From: Rhizobium phaseoli
GTDB taxonomy: Bacteria > Pseudomonadota > Alphaproteobacteria > Rhizobiales > Rhizobiaceae
Reading direction: 5' to 3'
Assembly: GCF_003985125.1 (NCBI RefSeq)
Contig: NZ_ML133578.1
Span: forward strand, 62,001-126,000
Length of the DNA stretch: 64,000 nt
The position numbers were made by a program, and so were the translations under genes. The number at the start of each line of letters is the position of its first letter. Positions within the stretch are counted from its first letter, which is position 1. Below are positions 34,303 to 42,213 of the stretch, piece by piece. The notes beneath the pieces are model-generated. The model was not told where the DNA came from, did not search any database, and saw only the letters and a list, made by a program, of their open reading frames with translations.

Positions 34303-35601
34303 ATGACGACTGAAACGACATCGACCAAGGCCGCGAATGGTCTTTCCCGCCGCACCCTGTTGAAGACGGGTGCTGCCGCCGTCGGCGCCATTGCCGGCTC
34401 CGGCGCTCTCACCGGCTTTCCCACCATTTGGGCGAAGACCAACATCACGCTTCGCCAGTTCGGCACCGGTGTTTCGAATATCAATGCCATCGCCGAGAAG
34501 TGCAAAGCCGATCTCGGCATCACGCTGGAGATGACGGCAACCGATTCCGACGCCGCCGCCCAGCGCGCCGTCACCCAGCCCGACAGCTACGACATTGCCG
34601 ACATCGAATACTGGATCGCCAAGAAGGTGTTCCCGACGGGCGTGCTGCAGCCGATGGACGTCAAGAAGCTCAAATATTACGACAAGATCGTGCCGCTGTT
34701 CATCAACGGCAAGATGAAGCCGGACAGCGTCATCGCCCAGGGCACCGCGCCGCACACGGTCGGCTTCGTCGAGGGGCAGGATTCCAAGAAGTTCGCCAAG
34801 GAGCCGACGCAGTGGATGACGATGGTTCCGACCATCTACAACGCCGATACGCTCGGCATCCGCCCGGATCTCGTCGGCCGCGACATCACCAGCTGGGCCG
34901 ATATCATGGACCCGAAGTTCAAGGGCAAGACCTCGATCCTCAACATCCCGTCGATCGGCATCATGGATGCGGCGATGATCATGGAAGCCATGGGCAACAT
35001 CAAATATGCCGACAAGGGCAACATGACCAAGGAAGAGATCGACAAGACGATCGAATTCCTGATCAAGGCCAAGGGCGACGGTCAGTTCCGCGCCTTCTGG
35101 AAGAGCTTCGACGAGTCGGTCAACCTGATGGCCTCGGGCGAAGTCGTCATCCAGTCCATGTGGTCGCCGGCCGTGGCCGCCGTCCGCTCCAAGGGCATCG
35201 CCTGCAAGTATCAGCCGCTCAAGGAAGGCTACCGCGCCTGGGGCGGCGGCCTCGGCCTTGCCTCGCACCTCAAGGGCGCCGAACTCGACGCGGCCTATGA
35301 ATATATCAACTGGTACACGTCGGGCTGGGTCGGCGGCTACCTCAACCGCCAGGGCTACTATTCCGCCTGCATGGAAACCGCCAAGAACTTCATGACGGCA
35401 GACGAGTGGGGATACTGGATCGAGGGCAAGCCGGCGCAGGGCGATATCCTGTCGCCCGAGGGCAAGGTCATGGAAAAGGCCGGAGCCGTGCGCGACGGCG
35501 GCGCCTTCGAAGCCCGCATGGGTGCGGTTGCCTGCTGGAACTCGGTGATGGACGAAGACCGCTACATGGTCCGCCGCTGGAACGAGTTCATCGCTGCCTG
35601 A
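34303..35601 (+). CDS. Periplasmic solute-binding protein, PotD type, Tat-exported
   Basis: The 432-residue precursor has a twin-arginine signal (LSRRTLLKTGAAAVGA, cleavage near residue 45) and a PotD-like body (DIADIEYWIAKKVFPTGVLQ, MVPTIYNADTLGI, SWADIMDPKFKGKTS). Tat export of a binding protein suggests folding or cofactor binding before export. Operon partner of the ATPase and permeases. The likely ligand is a polyamine-like or other cationic/organic amine, but the operon's racemase points instead to an amino-acid or hydantoin derivative. Confidence 0.9.
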   Translation: MTTETTSTKAANGLSRRTLLKTGAAAVGAIAGSGALTGFPTIWAKTNITLRQFGTGVSNINAIAEKCKADLGITLEMTATDSDAAAQRAVTQPDSYDIADIEYWIAKKVFPTGVLQPMDVKKLKYYDKIVPLFINGKMKPDSVIAQGTAPHTVGFVEGQDSKKFAKEPTQWMTMVPTIYNADTLGIRPDLVGRDITSWADIMDPKFKGKTSILNIPSIGIMDAAMIMEAMGNIKYADKGNMTKEEIDKTIEFLIKAKGDGQFRAFWKSFDESVNLMASGEVVIQSMWSPAVAAVRSKGIACKYQPLKEGYRAWGGGLGLASHLKGAELDAAYEYINWYTSGWVGGYLNRQGYYSACMETAKNFMTADEWGYWIEGKPAQGDILSPEGKVMEKAGAVRDGGAFEARMGAVACWNSVMDEDRYMVRRWNEFIAA

Positions 35602-35661
35602 TGTTTCAGGGCGGGGCAGCCTTGTCTTTCGCTGACGCTCAAGACGTCGCTTCGCTCCGCC

Positions 35662-35897
35662 CCCTCATCTGCCCTTCCGGCATCTTCTCCCCGCTGGGGA
35701 GAAGGGGGAGCCCGGCGAGGGTGCGGCAATGTGGGGAGGGTTGGGGAGGGGTCTTTGAACCTTCCCATTCGAAAGCAAGGTTCGCGGTGGCCGGGACGCT
35801 GCCACGATTCTCTTCTCCCCAGCGGGGGTCCGGAGGACGGGTCGAGACCAGCGGCTCGACCCAGGTAAAGGTGCCGGCAGGCGGATGAGGGGGCGGC
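35662..35897. repeat. REP-like palindromic element inside the ABC operon
   Basis: A string of CTTCTCCCC/GGGGAGAAG palindromes, a GGGGAGGG block and an ending GCCGGCAGGCGGATGAGG, matching the elements at 50280 and 63655. It lies in the 340-base gap between binding-protein and permease genes and may stabilise the upstream mRNA or lower downstream expression. Confidence 0.65.
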
Positions 35898-35942
35898 ACG
35901 CGCCTTCGTCCAACCTGACGTAATCAGAACGGAGAACGGGAT

Positions 35943-36848
35943 ATGGCAACTATCGCAATAGACACGGAAGAGCACAGCCGCCGCAGCCGCGCCTTCCGCC
36001 TCTCCCCCTCAGCCATCTCCTATCTCCAGGCGACGCCGCTGATCGCCATTCTCGGCTTCTTCTTCCTGCTGCCGATCGCTATGATCGCGGTCGTCAGCTT
36101 CTGGGATTACGACTTCGCCGGCCTCTATCCCGACTTCCTGACGATGAACTACACCGATACGCTCGGTTCGTGGGTAACCTGGAAGACCTATCTCAACACG
36201 CTGAAATTCACCGCCATCGTTTGGGCGCTGACGCTCGTCATCGGCTTTTGGGCCGCCTATTTCCTGGCCTTCCACATCCGCAAGACCTCGACGCAGATGA
36301 TCCTCTTTCTCGTCTGCACTGTGCCGTTCATGACCTCGAACATCATCCGCATGATCTCGTGGATCCCGGTGCTCGGGCGCAACGGCCTGGTCAATTCGAC
36401 GCTGATCGAGATGGGCATCATCCCGCAGCCGATCGAATGGCTGCTCTATTCCGATTTCGCTGTCGTGCTCGCCATGGTGCATCTCTACACGCTGTTCATG
36501 GTGACGCCGATCTTCAACACGCTGATGCGCATCGACCGATCGCTGTTCGAGGCGGCGCGCGATGCCGGCGCATCCGGCTGGCAGGTGCTGTGGAATGTCG
36601 TCATTCCGCTTGCCAAACCCGGCATGGCGATCGGCACGATCTTCGTCGTCACGCTCGTCATGGCCGATTTCTCGACGGTGCAGGTGATGTCCGGCGGCCA
36701 GAGCGCCTCGGTGGCGCTGATGATGAAGAACCAGATGTCGCTGCTGCAATATCCGGCGGCGGCGGCCAATGCCGTCGTGCTGCTTGCCGTCGTGCTGCTG
36801 ATGGTCGCGGCGATCCTGCGCGTCGTCGATATCCGCAAGGAGCTTTGA
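35943..36848 (+). CDS. ABC permease, PotB type
   Basis: The 301-residue protein has six hydrophobic segments and the EAA loop FEAARDAGASGWQVLWNVVIPLAKPG that docks with the ATPase. The N-terminal 30 residues are cytoplasmic and basic. GGAGAACGGGAT precedes the ATG. The second permease follows after one base. Confidence 0.92.
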   Translation: MATIAIDTEEHSRRSRAFRLSPSAISYLQATPLIAILGFFFLLPIAMIAVVSFWDYDFAGLYPDFLTMNYTDTLGSWVTWKTYLNTLKFTAIVWALTLVIGFWAAYFLAFHIRKTSTQMILFLVCTVPFMTSNIIRMISWIPVLGRNGLVNSTLIEMGIIPQPIEWLLYSDFAVVLAMVHLYTLFMVTPIFNTLMRIDRSLFEAARDAGASGWQVLWNVVIPLAKPGMAIGTIFVVTLVMADFSTVQVMSGGQSASVALMMKNQMSLLQYPAAAANAVVLLAVVLLMVAAILRVVDIRKEL

Positions 36849-36849
36849 G

Positions 36850-37671
36850 ATGAACCACGAAAAACGCGGCCTCGAATTCTATCTGCTGGCGATCTTCTTC
36901 GTCGTCTTCGTGCTGTTCCTTTACGGCCCGCTCTCGGCGATCCTGATCCTCTCCTTCCAGGGACCGGACGGCGGCCTGACCTTCCCGATGAACGGCGTCT
37001 CCACGCACTGGTTCTTCAACCTGTTCGAAAAGCAGGCGGTCGGCGATTTCGGCGCCTCCTTCCGGCGCTCCTTTTCGCTCGGGCTGATGGTCATGGTCGT
37101 GACCGTCATCGTGTCGCTGCTTGCCGGGCTTGCCTTCCGCCGCCGTTTCCGCGGTTCGACCGTGTTGTTCTATGCCACCGTCGCCAGCCTGGTCGTGCCG
37201 TCGATCATCGTCTCGCTCGGCATCGGCGTCGTCTTCCAGGAGGGCGGGCTCAAACCCGCCTGGTATTCCTCGGCCTTCGGCGCGCATCTCACCTGGACGC
37301 TGCCCTTCGGCGTGCTGATCATGTTCGCCGTCTTCAACCGTTTCTCGCCGGCCTATGAGGAGGCGGCTCGCGACCTCGGCGCCACATCCTGGCAGACCTT
37401 CCGCCATGTCGTGCTGCCGATGATCGCGCCGAGCCTGATCGGCGTCGGCCTGTTCGGCTTCACGCTCTCCTATGACGAGTTCGCCCGGACGTTGATGACG
37501 TCGGGCACTTACAATACGCTGCCGCTCGAAATCTACGGCATGACGACGAATGTCACGACGCCGGTGCTCTATGCGCTCGGCACGGTGACGACACTGTTTT
37601 CCTTCACCATCATTCTCATTGCGCTCGGCATCATGACCATGCTCAGCCGGCGACAGGCAAAGATCAACTGA
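36850..37671 (+). CDS. ABC permease, PotC type
   Basis: A 273-residue inner-membrane protein with six segments and the EAA loop YEEAARDLGATSWQTFRHVVLPMIAPS. Pairs with the preceding permease to form the channel. AAGGAG from the end of the previous gene serves as its ribosome-binding site. Confidence 0.92.
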   Translation: MNHEKRGLEFYLLAIFFVVFVLFLYGPLSAILILSFQGPDGGLTFPMNGVSTHWFFNLFEKQAVGDFGASFRRSFSLGLMVMVVTVIVSLLAGLAFRRRFRGSTVLFYATVASLVVPSIIVSLGIGVVFQEGGLKPAWYSSAFGAHLTWTLPFGVLIMFAVFNRFSPAYEEAARDLGATSWQTFRHVVLPMIAPSLIGVGLFGFTLSYDEFARTLMTSGTYNTLPLEIYGMTTNVTTPVLYALGTVTTLFSFTIILIALGIMTMLSRRQAKIN

Positions 37672-37672
37672 C

Positions 37673-38416
37673 ATGCGCATTCTCATCGTCAATCCCAATA
37701 CCACCGCCTCCATGACCGAGAAGGCGGCGACCGCCGCGCGCGCGGTGGCCGCATCCGGCACCGAGATCATCGCCGCCACCTCACGCATGGGGCCTGTCTC
37801 CATCGAGGGCCATTATGACGGGGCGCTGGCGATCCCGGGCCTGCTTGCCGAACTGAAGGAACGGCAGGCGGCCGGCTACGACGCAGCTGTCATCGCCTGC
37901 TTCGACGATACCGGGCTCGAAGCGGCGCGGAGTTTCGCCGAGGTCCCGATCCTCGGGCTTTGCGAATCCGCCGTCGCGACGGCGGGTTTCCTGGCGCAGC
38001 GCTTTACCGTGGTGACAACGCTGGAACGCTCGCGGGTGTTGATCGACAATCTGGTGCGCCGCTACGGCATGGGCGCGCGCGCCAAGGTGCGCGCCTCCGA
38101 CATTCCGGTGCTGGAGCTCGAAGATGCGGCATCGGGCGCGATCGGCAAGCTCAGGGCAGAGATCGAGCGAGCGCTTGAAGAAGACGGCGCCGAGGCGATC
38201 GTGCTCGGCTGCGCCGGCATGACCGATCTGGCGCGTCAACTGCAGGATTTTTACGGCGTGCCCGTCGTCGACGGTGTCTCGGCCGCCGTCAAGCAGGCCG
38301 AGGCGCTGGTCTCGCTCGGGCTTTCCACCAGCAAGCGTGGCTCCTATGCCTCGCCGTTGCCGAAACCCTTCACCGGCGCGATGAGCGCCTTCTCGCCGGC
38401 CGGGAAGCACGGCTGA
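37673..38416 (+). CDS. Asp/Glu/hydantoin racemase family protein
   Basis: The 247-residue protein begins MRILIVNPNTTASM and has the two catalytic Cys of the family (AAVIACFDD near 76 and VLGCAGM near 182) plus ILGLCESA. Racemases of this family invert amino acids or 5-substituted hydantoins by two-base chemistry. It starts one base after the permease stop, so it works with the transporter, probably on its imported substrate. Confidence 0.88.
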   Translation: MRILIVNPNTTASMTEKAATAARAVAASGTEIIAATSRMGPVSIEGHYDGALAIPGLLAELKERQAAGYDAAVIACFDDTGLEAARSFAEVPILGLCESAVATAGFLAQRFTVVTTLERSRVLIDNLVRRYGMGARAKVRASDIPVLELEDAASGAIGKLRAEIERALEEDGAEAIVLGCAGMTDLARQLQDFYGVPVVDGVSAAVKQAEALVSLGLSTSKRGSYASPLPKPFTGAMSAFSPAGKHG

Positions 38417-38419
38417 GCC

Positions 38420-39031
38420 ATGGCCGTTTCCTTCGACTTCAAAGAGCTTTCCGAGCGCGAGCGTTACAAGCTGATGATCGGCACGATCATTCCGCGGCCG
38501 ATCGCGCTGGTGACGACGGTCGATGAACACGGCCGGATCAACGCCGCCCCCTTCAGCTTCTTCAACTGCCTGTCGGCCGATCCGCCGATTCTCGCGATCG
38601 GGGTCGAGAACAATGCCGACATGTCGTTCAAGGACACCGGCCACAATATCCGCATGACCGAGGTTTTTACCGTCAACATCGTCTCCTTCGCGATTGCCGA
38701 GGCCATGCATGTCTGCGGCGCCAAATATCCGCGCGGCGTCGACGAGTTGAGGGAGGCAGGCTTGACGGCGATATCAGGCGAGAAGGTGGCTTCGCCGTAT
38801 ATCGCCGAGGCGCCGGCCGCCTTCGAATGCCGGCGGCATGTGACGCTGGAACTCGGTCGCTCGCGGCAGATCGTCATGGGCGAGATCGTCTATGCACATT
38901 ACCGCGACGGCGTCGTCGATCCGGAGCGGCTGCATGTCGATCCGGCCGCGGTCGATGCCATCGCGCGGCTCGGCGGCGATACCTGCGCCACAATACGCGA
39001 CCGTTTCGAGATGCTGACGCCGAAGCTCTGA
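38420..39031 (+). CDS. Flavin reductase-like domain protein
   Basis: A 203-residue FMN-binding split-barrel protein: MIGTIIPRPIALVTTVDEHG, NAAPFSFFNCLSADPPI, FTVNIVS and AGLTAISGEKV are the typical flavin-reductase-like blocks. It may supply reduced flavin to an oxygenase outside this window or act directly on the imported compound. Last gene of the operon, four bases after the racemase; a repeat element follows directly. Confidence 0.88.
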   Translation: MAVSFDFKELSERERYKLMIGTIIPRPIALVTTVDEHGRINAAPFSFFNCLSADPPILAIGVENNADMSFKDTGHNIRMTEVFTVNIVSFAIAEAMHVCGAKYPRGVDELREAGLTAISGEKVASPYIAEAPAAFECRRHVTLELGRSRQIVMGEIVYAHYRDGVVDPERLHVDPAAVDAIARLGGDTCATIRDRFEMLTPKL

Positions 39032-39035
39032 TCTC

Positions 39036-39340
39036 AGAGCCTTTCCTGGTTAGATTGAAGCATTCTGTTGGCTCAAACGGAGTCGGCCGGTCGAGCAGGC
39101 GGCCCGTTTCAGCCAACCCTCCCGCAGATTTGCCAAGCAAATCTGCAAGACTTGGGAAGCGCCGGACGCACTGATCGCTTCGCCTCGGCGAAGCGGTGCG
39201 GCCGGTGGGCCGGGCATCTTTCCGCCAGGATCAGAGGCGATCGGGTCAGACGTACCTTGGGGTATGCCCATCGCCAATCGCCTCTGCCCTGACGAAAACC
39301 TGCTCCGGCAGAATGCTTCAATCTAACCAGGAAAGGCTCT
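39036..39340. mobile_element. 305-bp element with perfect 32-bp terminal inverted repeats (MITE-like)
   Basis: The ends are exact inverted copies of 32 bases: 39036-39067 begins AGAGCCTTTCCTGGTTAG and 39309-39340 ends in its complement. Internal hairpins GCAGATTTGC/GCAAATCTGC and GCTTCGCC/GGCGAAGC lie between. No coding frame of note. Size and structure fit a non-autonomous element or a rhizobial intergenic palindrome family; no target duplication is visible. It starts four bases past the flavin reductase gene. Confidence 0.75.
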
Positions 39341-39425
39341 CGGACAGATCCAAGTTTTGCTTTACTTTTTTGCCTCTGGCGAGAATGGTCTGCAACGGAT
39401 CATTGCGGCAGAGGAGCGCCCTATC

Positions 39426-39920
39426 ATGACACTCGACGACGATCTCAACCGGATCGCGGAGCAGGAAAAAGCGCTGAGCTTCGATGCCTTCGACCTGGCG
39501 ACGGCATGGCAGCTCGGCAAACTGCTGCAGGAACTCGCCACCGAGCGCGGCCTCGGCATCGCCATCGACGTGACCCTGCACTCGATGCCGGTCTTCTACG
39601 CGGCGCTGCCCGGCGTGACGCCCGACAACGTCAACTGGGTCCGCCGCAAGCGCAATATGGTGTTCCGCTATTTCCGCAGCAGCTATGCCTCGGGCCTGAA
39701 GCTGAAAAAGGACGGCAAGACCGTCGAGGACAACGGCCTTTCCGGCGACGATTACGCGCCGCATGGCGGCAGTTTCCCGATCAACGTCAAGGGCACCGGC
39801 TGCATCGGCGCCGTCACCGTTTCCGGCCTGCCGCAGCGCGACGACCATAATCTTGTGGTCGAGGCCCTGGCGCTGATGCTGGCGAAGGATCTGGATACGC
39901 TGCGGCTGGCGCCGCTCTGA
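39426..39920 (+). CDS. UPF0303 / haem-degrading-like domain protein
   Basis: A 164-residue protein of the UPF0303 (DUF336/HbpS-like) family: DLATAWQLGKLLQELATERG, AIDVTLHSMPVFYAALPG, PDNVNWVRRKRNMV and GGSFPINVKGTGCIGAVTVSGL. The family binds haem or small ligands in some members; function unproven. The ATG at 39426 is chosen over the longer frame from 39357. Confidence 0.88.
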   Translation: MTLDDDLNRIAEQEKALSFDAFDLATAWQLGKLLQELATERGLGIAIDVTLHSMPVFYAALPGVTPDNVNWVRRKRNMVFRYFRSSYASGLKLKKDGKTVEDNGLSGDDYAPHGGSFPINVKGTGCIGAVTVSGLPQRDDHNLVVEALALMLAKDLDTLRLAPL

Positions 39921-40055
39921 GAGGGCCTTCCGAGTTGCCGTAATTTTGACAGAAAAAAGCCATGAAAATTGCAAATTCGCGTCGCCGCTCGGGTGACGCG
40001 GGCGGATCCTGCGGTTAAGGTGCGCCATCGCCTTCCTTAACTCCTCCGGGACGCC

Positions 40056-40679
40056 ATGATCCGCCTCTTCCTTGCGCTTGCCGCTGCCATCGGCTTCGGC
40101 CTTCTCCTTGCCTCTTGCAACACGCTCTCCAAGGAGGAATGTGTCGCCGCCGACTGGCGGGTGATCGGCGAGAGCGATGGCGCTTCCGGCTATGAGCCGC
40201 AGCAGCGTTTCGCTGCCCATGCGAAATCCTGCGAGCGGGTGAAAATCGTGCCCGACCAGACGATCTGGTTCCAGGGATACCAGACCGGCCTGGTGCGCTA
40301 CTGCACGCCGCTCAGCGGCCTGGCGCGCGGCCAGGCGGGCAGCGGCTACGCCAATGTCTGCCCGCCTGAAGCCGCCTCGGGTTTCCTGCGCGGCTTCAAT
40401 CTCGGAGCAAAGCAGCACGGCCTGCAGGAGCGCCTCAATTCGATGCAGAACGATTACAGCTCTAAGGAGGCTGAGATCGACGAGCTTTCCGACAGGTTGA
40501 AGGACGCCAAGGATGGCGACCGGTCCGAACTGCGGCGGCGGATCGAGGATCTGGAGGACGACATGCACGATATTCGCCGCGACCAGCGTGACGTGCAGGA
40601 CGATCTCGATCGCGTCAACGAGGATGTCGAGTGGTTCCAGCGCAACCCGGCTGCCGAACTGCGGGCGCCGGGTTACTGA
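40056..40679 (+). CDS. DUF2799 lipoprotein with coiled coil
   Basis: The 207-residue precursor has a lipoprotein signal (LLLASC at residues 16-21, lipid on Cys21) and a DUF2799 body: CVAADWRVIGESDGASGY, YQTGLVRYCTP, GYANVCPPE. The C-terminal third is a charged coiled coil (SDRLKDAKDGDRSELRRRIE, DDLDRVNEDVEW). Outer-membrane anchored; function unknown. Confidence 0.88.
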   Translation: MIRLFLALAAAIGFGLLLASCNTLSKEECVAADWRVIGESDGASGYEPQQRFAAHAKSCERVKIVPDQTIWFQGYQTGLVRYCTPLSGLARGQAGSGYANVCPPEAASGFLRGFNLGAKQHGLQERLNSMQNDYSSKEAEIDELSDRLKDAKDGDRSELRRRIEDLEDDMHDIRRDQRDVQDDLDRVNEDVEWFQRNPAAELRAPGY

Positions 40680-40683
40680 CGCT

Positions 40684-40784
40684 CAGAGCATGTCTCGCAA
40701 AAGTGTGCAGCGGTTTTTGCGATAAAGACATGCGCACACAATGACCTAAAGCGGACAAGCGAATCCGAAAGATCGCGACACGCT
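40684..40784. repeat. Rhizobial dispersed repeat (agcatgtc family)
   Basis: About 100 bases starting AGCATGTCTCGCAAAA and ending CGACACGCTTTAGAG with internal GCATGTC/GACATGC pairing. This matches a common short intergenic repeat of Rhizobiaceae. It lies between convergent genes and may act as a terminator. Confidence 0.65.
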
Positions 40785-42044
40785 TTAGAGCCTGCCGCCA
40801 GCCTCGGCAATGCCCTTTGTCAGGCTGCCGGTTGCCGGGAAGAGCGGAATGAGGCAGGCCTGCAGGGCGTGATAGATGTCGCCCTTGCCGGGGAACAGCG
40901 AATGCGAGGGAACGAGGTCCTCCGTCAGTTCCTCGTGCCAGCCGCCGTTCTTGTGGTCGATGAAGGCGCGTTCGATCACGTTCCAGATCTTGCGGTAGCA
41001 TGCCTCGTGGTAGTCGCTCGGCAGATGTTCATTGAGGAAATGCGCGGCGGCAGCGCCCTCGCAGGCCGGCCACCAGAGCTTGTTGCGCTTGGCGGGCTTG
41101 TCGTTCCAGTCGAGCGTATAGAAGAAGCCGCCCTTGTCACTGTCCCAGCCGAGCGCCATCGATTGCTCGAAGAGGGCTTTGGCCGCATCCGGCATCCATT
41201 CGATGCGTTTGCCGCCGAGCACCCAGAGCTGCAGGATGAGGCGGGCCCATTCCAGCCAGTGGCCGGGCGTCGTGCCGGCCGGGCGGAACATTTCGTTCGG
41301 ATGATAGTATTGCTTGTCGAGCTTCCATTCGGCGTCGAAATGTTCGCCGACGCGCCAGTCGACCGAGCCGGCGGCGCGGCGGATGACGAGATCGGCGATG
41401 CTTTCGGCCTTGCTGAGGTATTCCTTGTCGCCGGTCGCTTCGAAGGCGGCCATCAGTGCTTCGGTCAGGTGCATGTTGGAGTTCTGGCCGCGATAGGCGC
41501 CGCCGTCGAGCGGCTGCCAGTCGGCGGTGAATTCCTCGGCGATCGCGCCGTGGCGCGGTTCCCAGAACTTCGTGTTGAGAATCTGGGTGATGTCATCAAG
41601 CATGCCGTCGGCGAGCGGATGGCCGATGGTCTTGGCGGAGGCGGCGGCCAACAGCACGAAGGCGTGGCCGTAGCCCTGCTTGTTGCTGTCGACCGGACCA
41701 TTCTTGTCGAGCGACCAGAAATAGCCGCCATTCTTGCGGTCGCGGTGGTGGTTCCAGAGATAGTCCATGCCGTGGTCGACGACGTCGGCAGCACCCGGAC
41801 GGCCGAGCAGGGCGCCGATGGCGAAGCAATGCACGGCGCGCGCGGCGATATGGATGTTGCGGACCTGGCCCTCGGCGTCGAGCGGCTCGCCGCTATCGTC
41901 GAGATCGTAGAAGCCGCCCCTCGGGTTGACCGAATTGTGCTGGAAGAAATCGAAAAGGCCGTTTGCCTGGGCCAGCAGCCAGTCGCGGTGATAGGCGCGG
42001 CTCGTCCAGTTGCCAAGCGCGGCGTTGCCGGTTGCGGGTGCCAT
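40785..42044 (-). CDS. AGE-family epimerase/isomerase
   Basis: A 419-residue (alpha/alpha)6-barrel protein of the N-acylglucosamine 2-epimerase family: WNHHRDRKNGGYFWSLDKNG, NSNMHLTEALMAAFEATGD, PAGTTPGHWLEWARLILQLW and WWPACEGAAAAHFL carry the conserved His/Arg/Glu of AGE/YihS enzymes, which interconvert aldoses and ketoses or epimerise acetylglucosamine. Cytoplasmic. It is divergent from metH, with no sugar operon next to it, so the sugar is uncertain. Confidence 0.88.
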   Translation of the reverse strand: MAPATGNAALGNWTSRAYHRDWLLAQANGLFDFFQHNSVNPRGGFYDLDDSGEPLDAEGQVRNIHIAARAVHCFAIGALLGRPGAADVVDHGMDYLWNHHRDRKNGGYFWSLDKNGPVDSNKQGYGHAFVLLAAASAKTIGHPLADGMLDDITQILNTKFWEPRHGAIAEEFTADWQPLDGGAYRGQNSNMHLTEALMAAFEATGDKEYLSKAESIADLVIRRAAGSVDWRVGEHFDAEWKLDKQYYHPNEMFRPAGTTPGHWLEWARLILQLWVLGGKRIEWMPDAAKALFEQSMALGWDSDKGGFFYTLDWNDKPAKRNKLWWPACEGAAAAHFLNEHLPSDYHEACYRKIWNVIERAFIDHKNGGWHEELTEDLVPSHSLFPGKGDIYHALQACLIPLFPATGSLTKGIAEAGGRL

Positions 42045-42153
42045 GATACTCCTCCGATTTGGTGGGCAATGCGTGTCAATTGCCTATATAGAGGCCGTTC
42101 AAGCCTGTCATCTGGCGAGGCTTGCAAAGCACGAAATCGACAGGCATATATTG

Positions 42154-42173
42154 ACATAAAGATATCTTTATGT
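42154..42173 (+). promoter_or_regulatory. Perfect 20-bp palindrome in the metH promoter
   Basis: ACATAAAGATATCTTTATGT overlaps a TTGACA -35 box (42151-42156) and fills its 17-base spacer, 40 bases before the metH start. A repressor bound here would block RNA polymerase. The AT-rich ATAAAGATATCTTTAT core resembles operators of ArsR-type SahR regulators of the methionine cycle in alphaproteobacteria; this link is from memory and not proven here. Confidence 0.65.
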
Positions 42174-42213
42174 GATTTGGATGTCTGGTCTTATGACGTC
42201 AAGGAGCCCTCCC

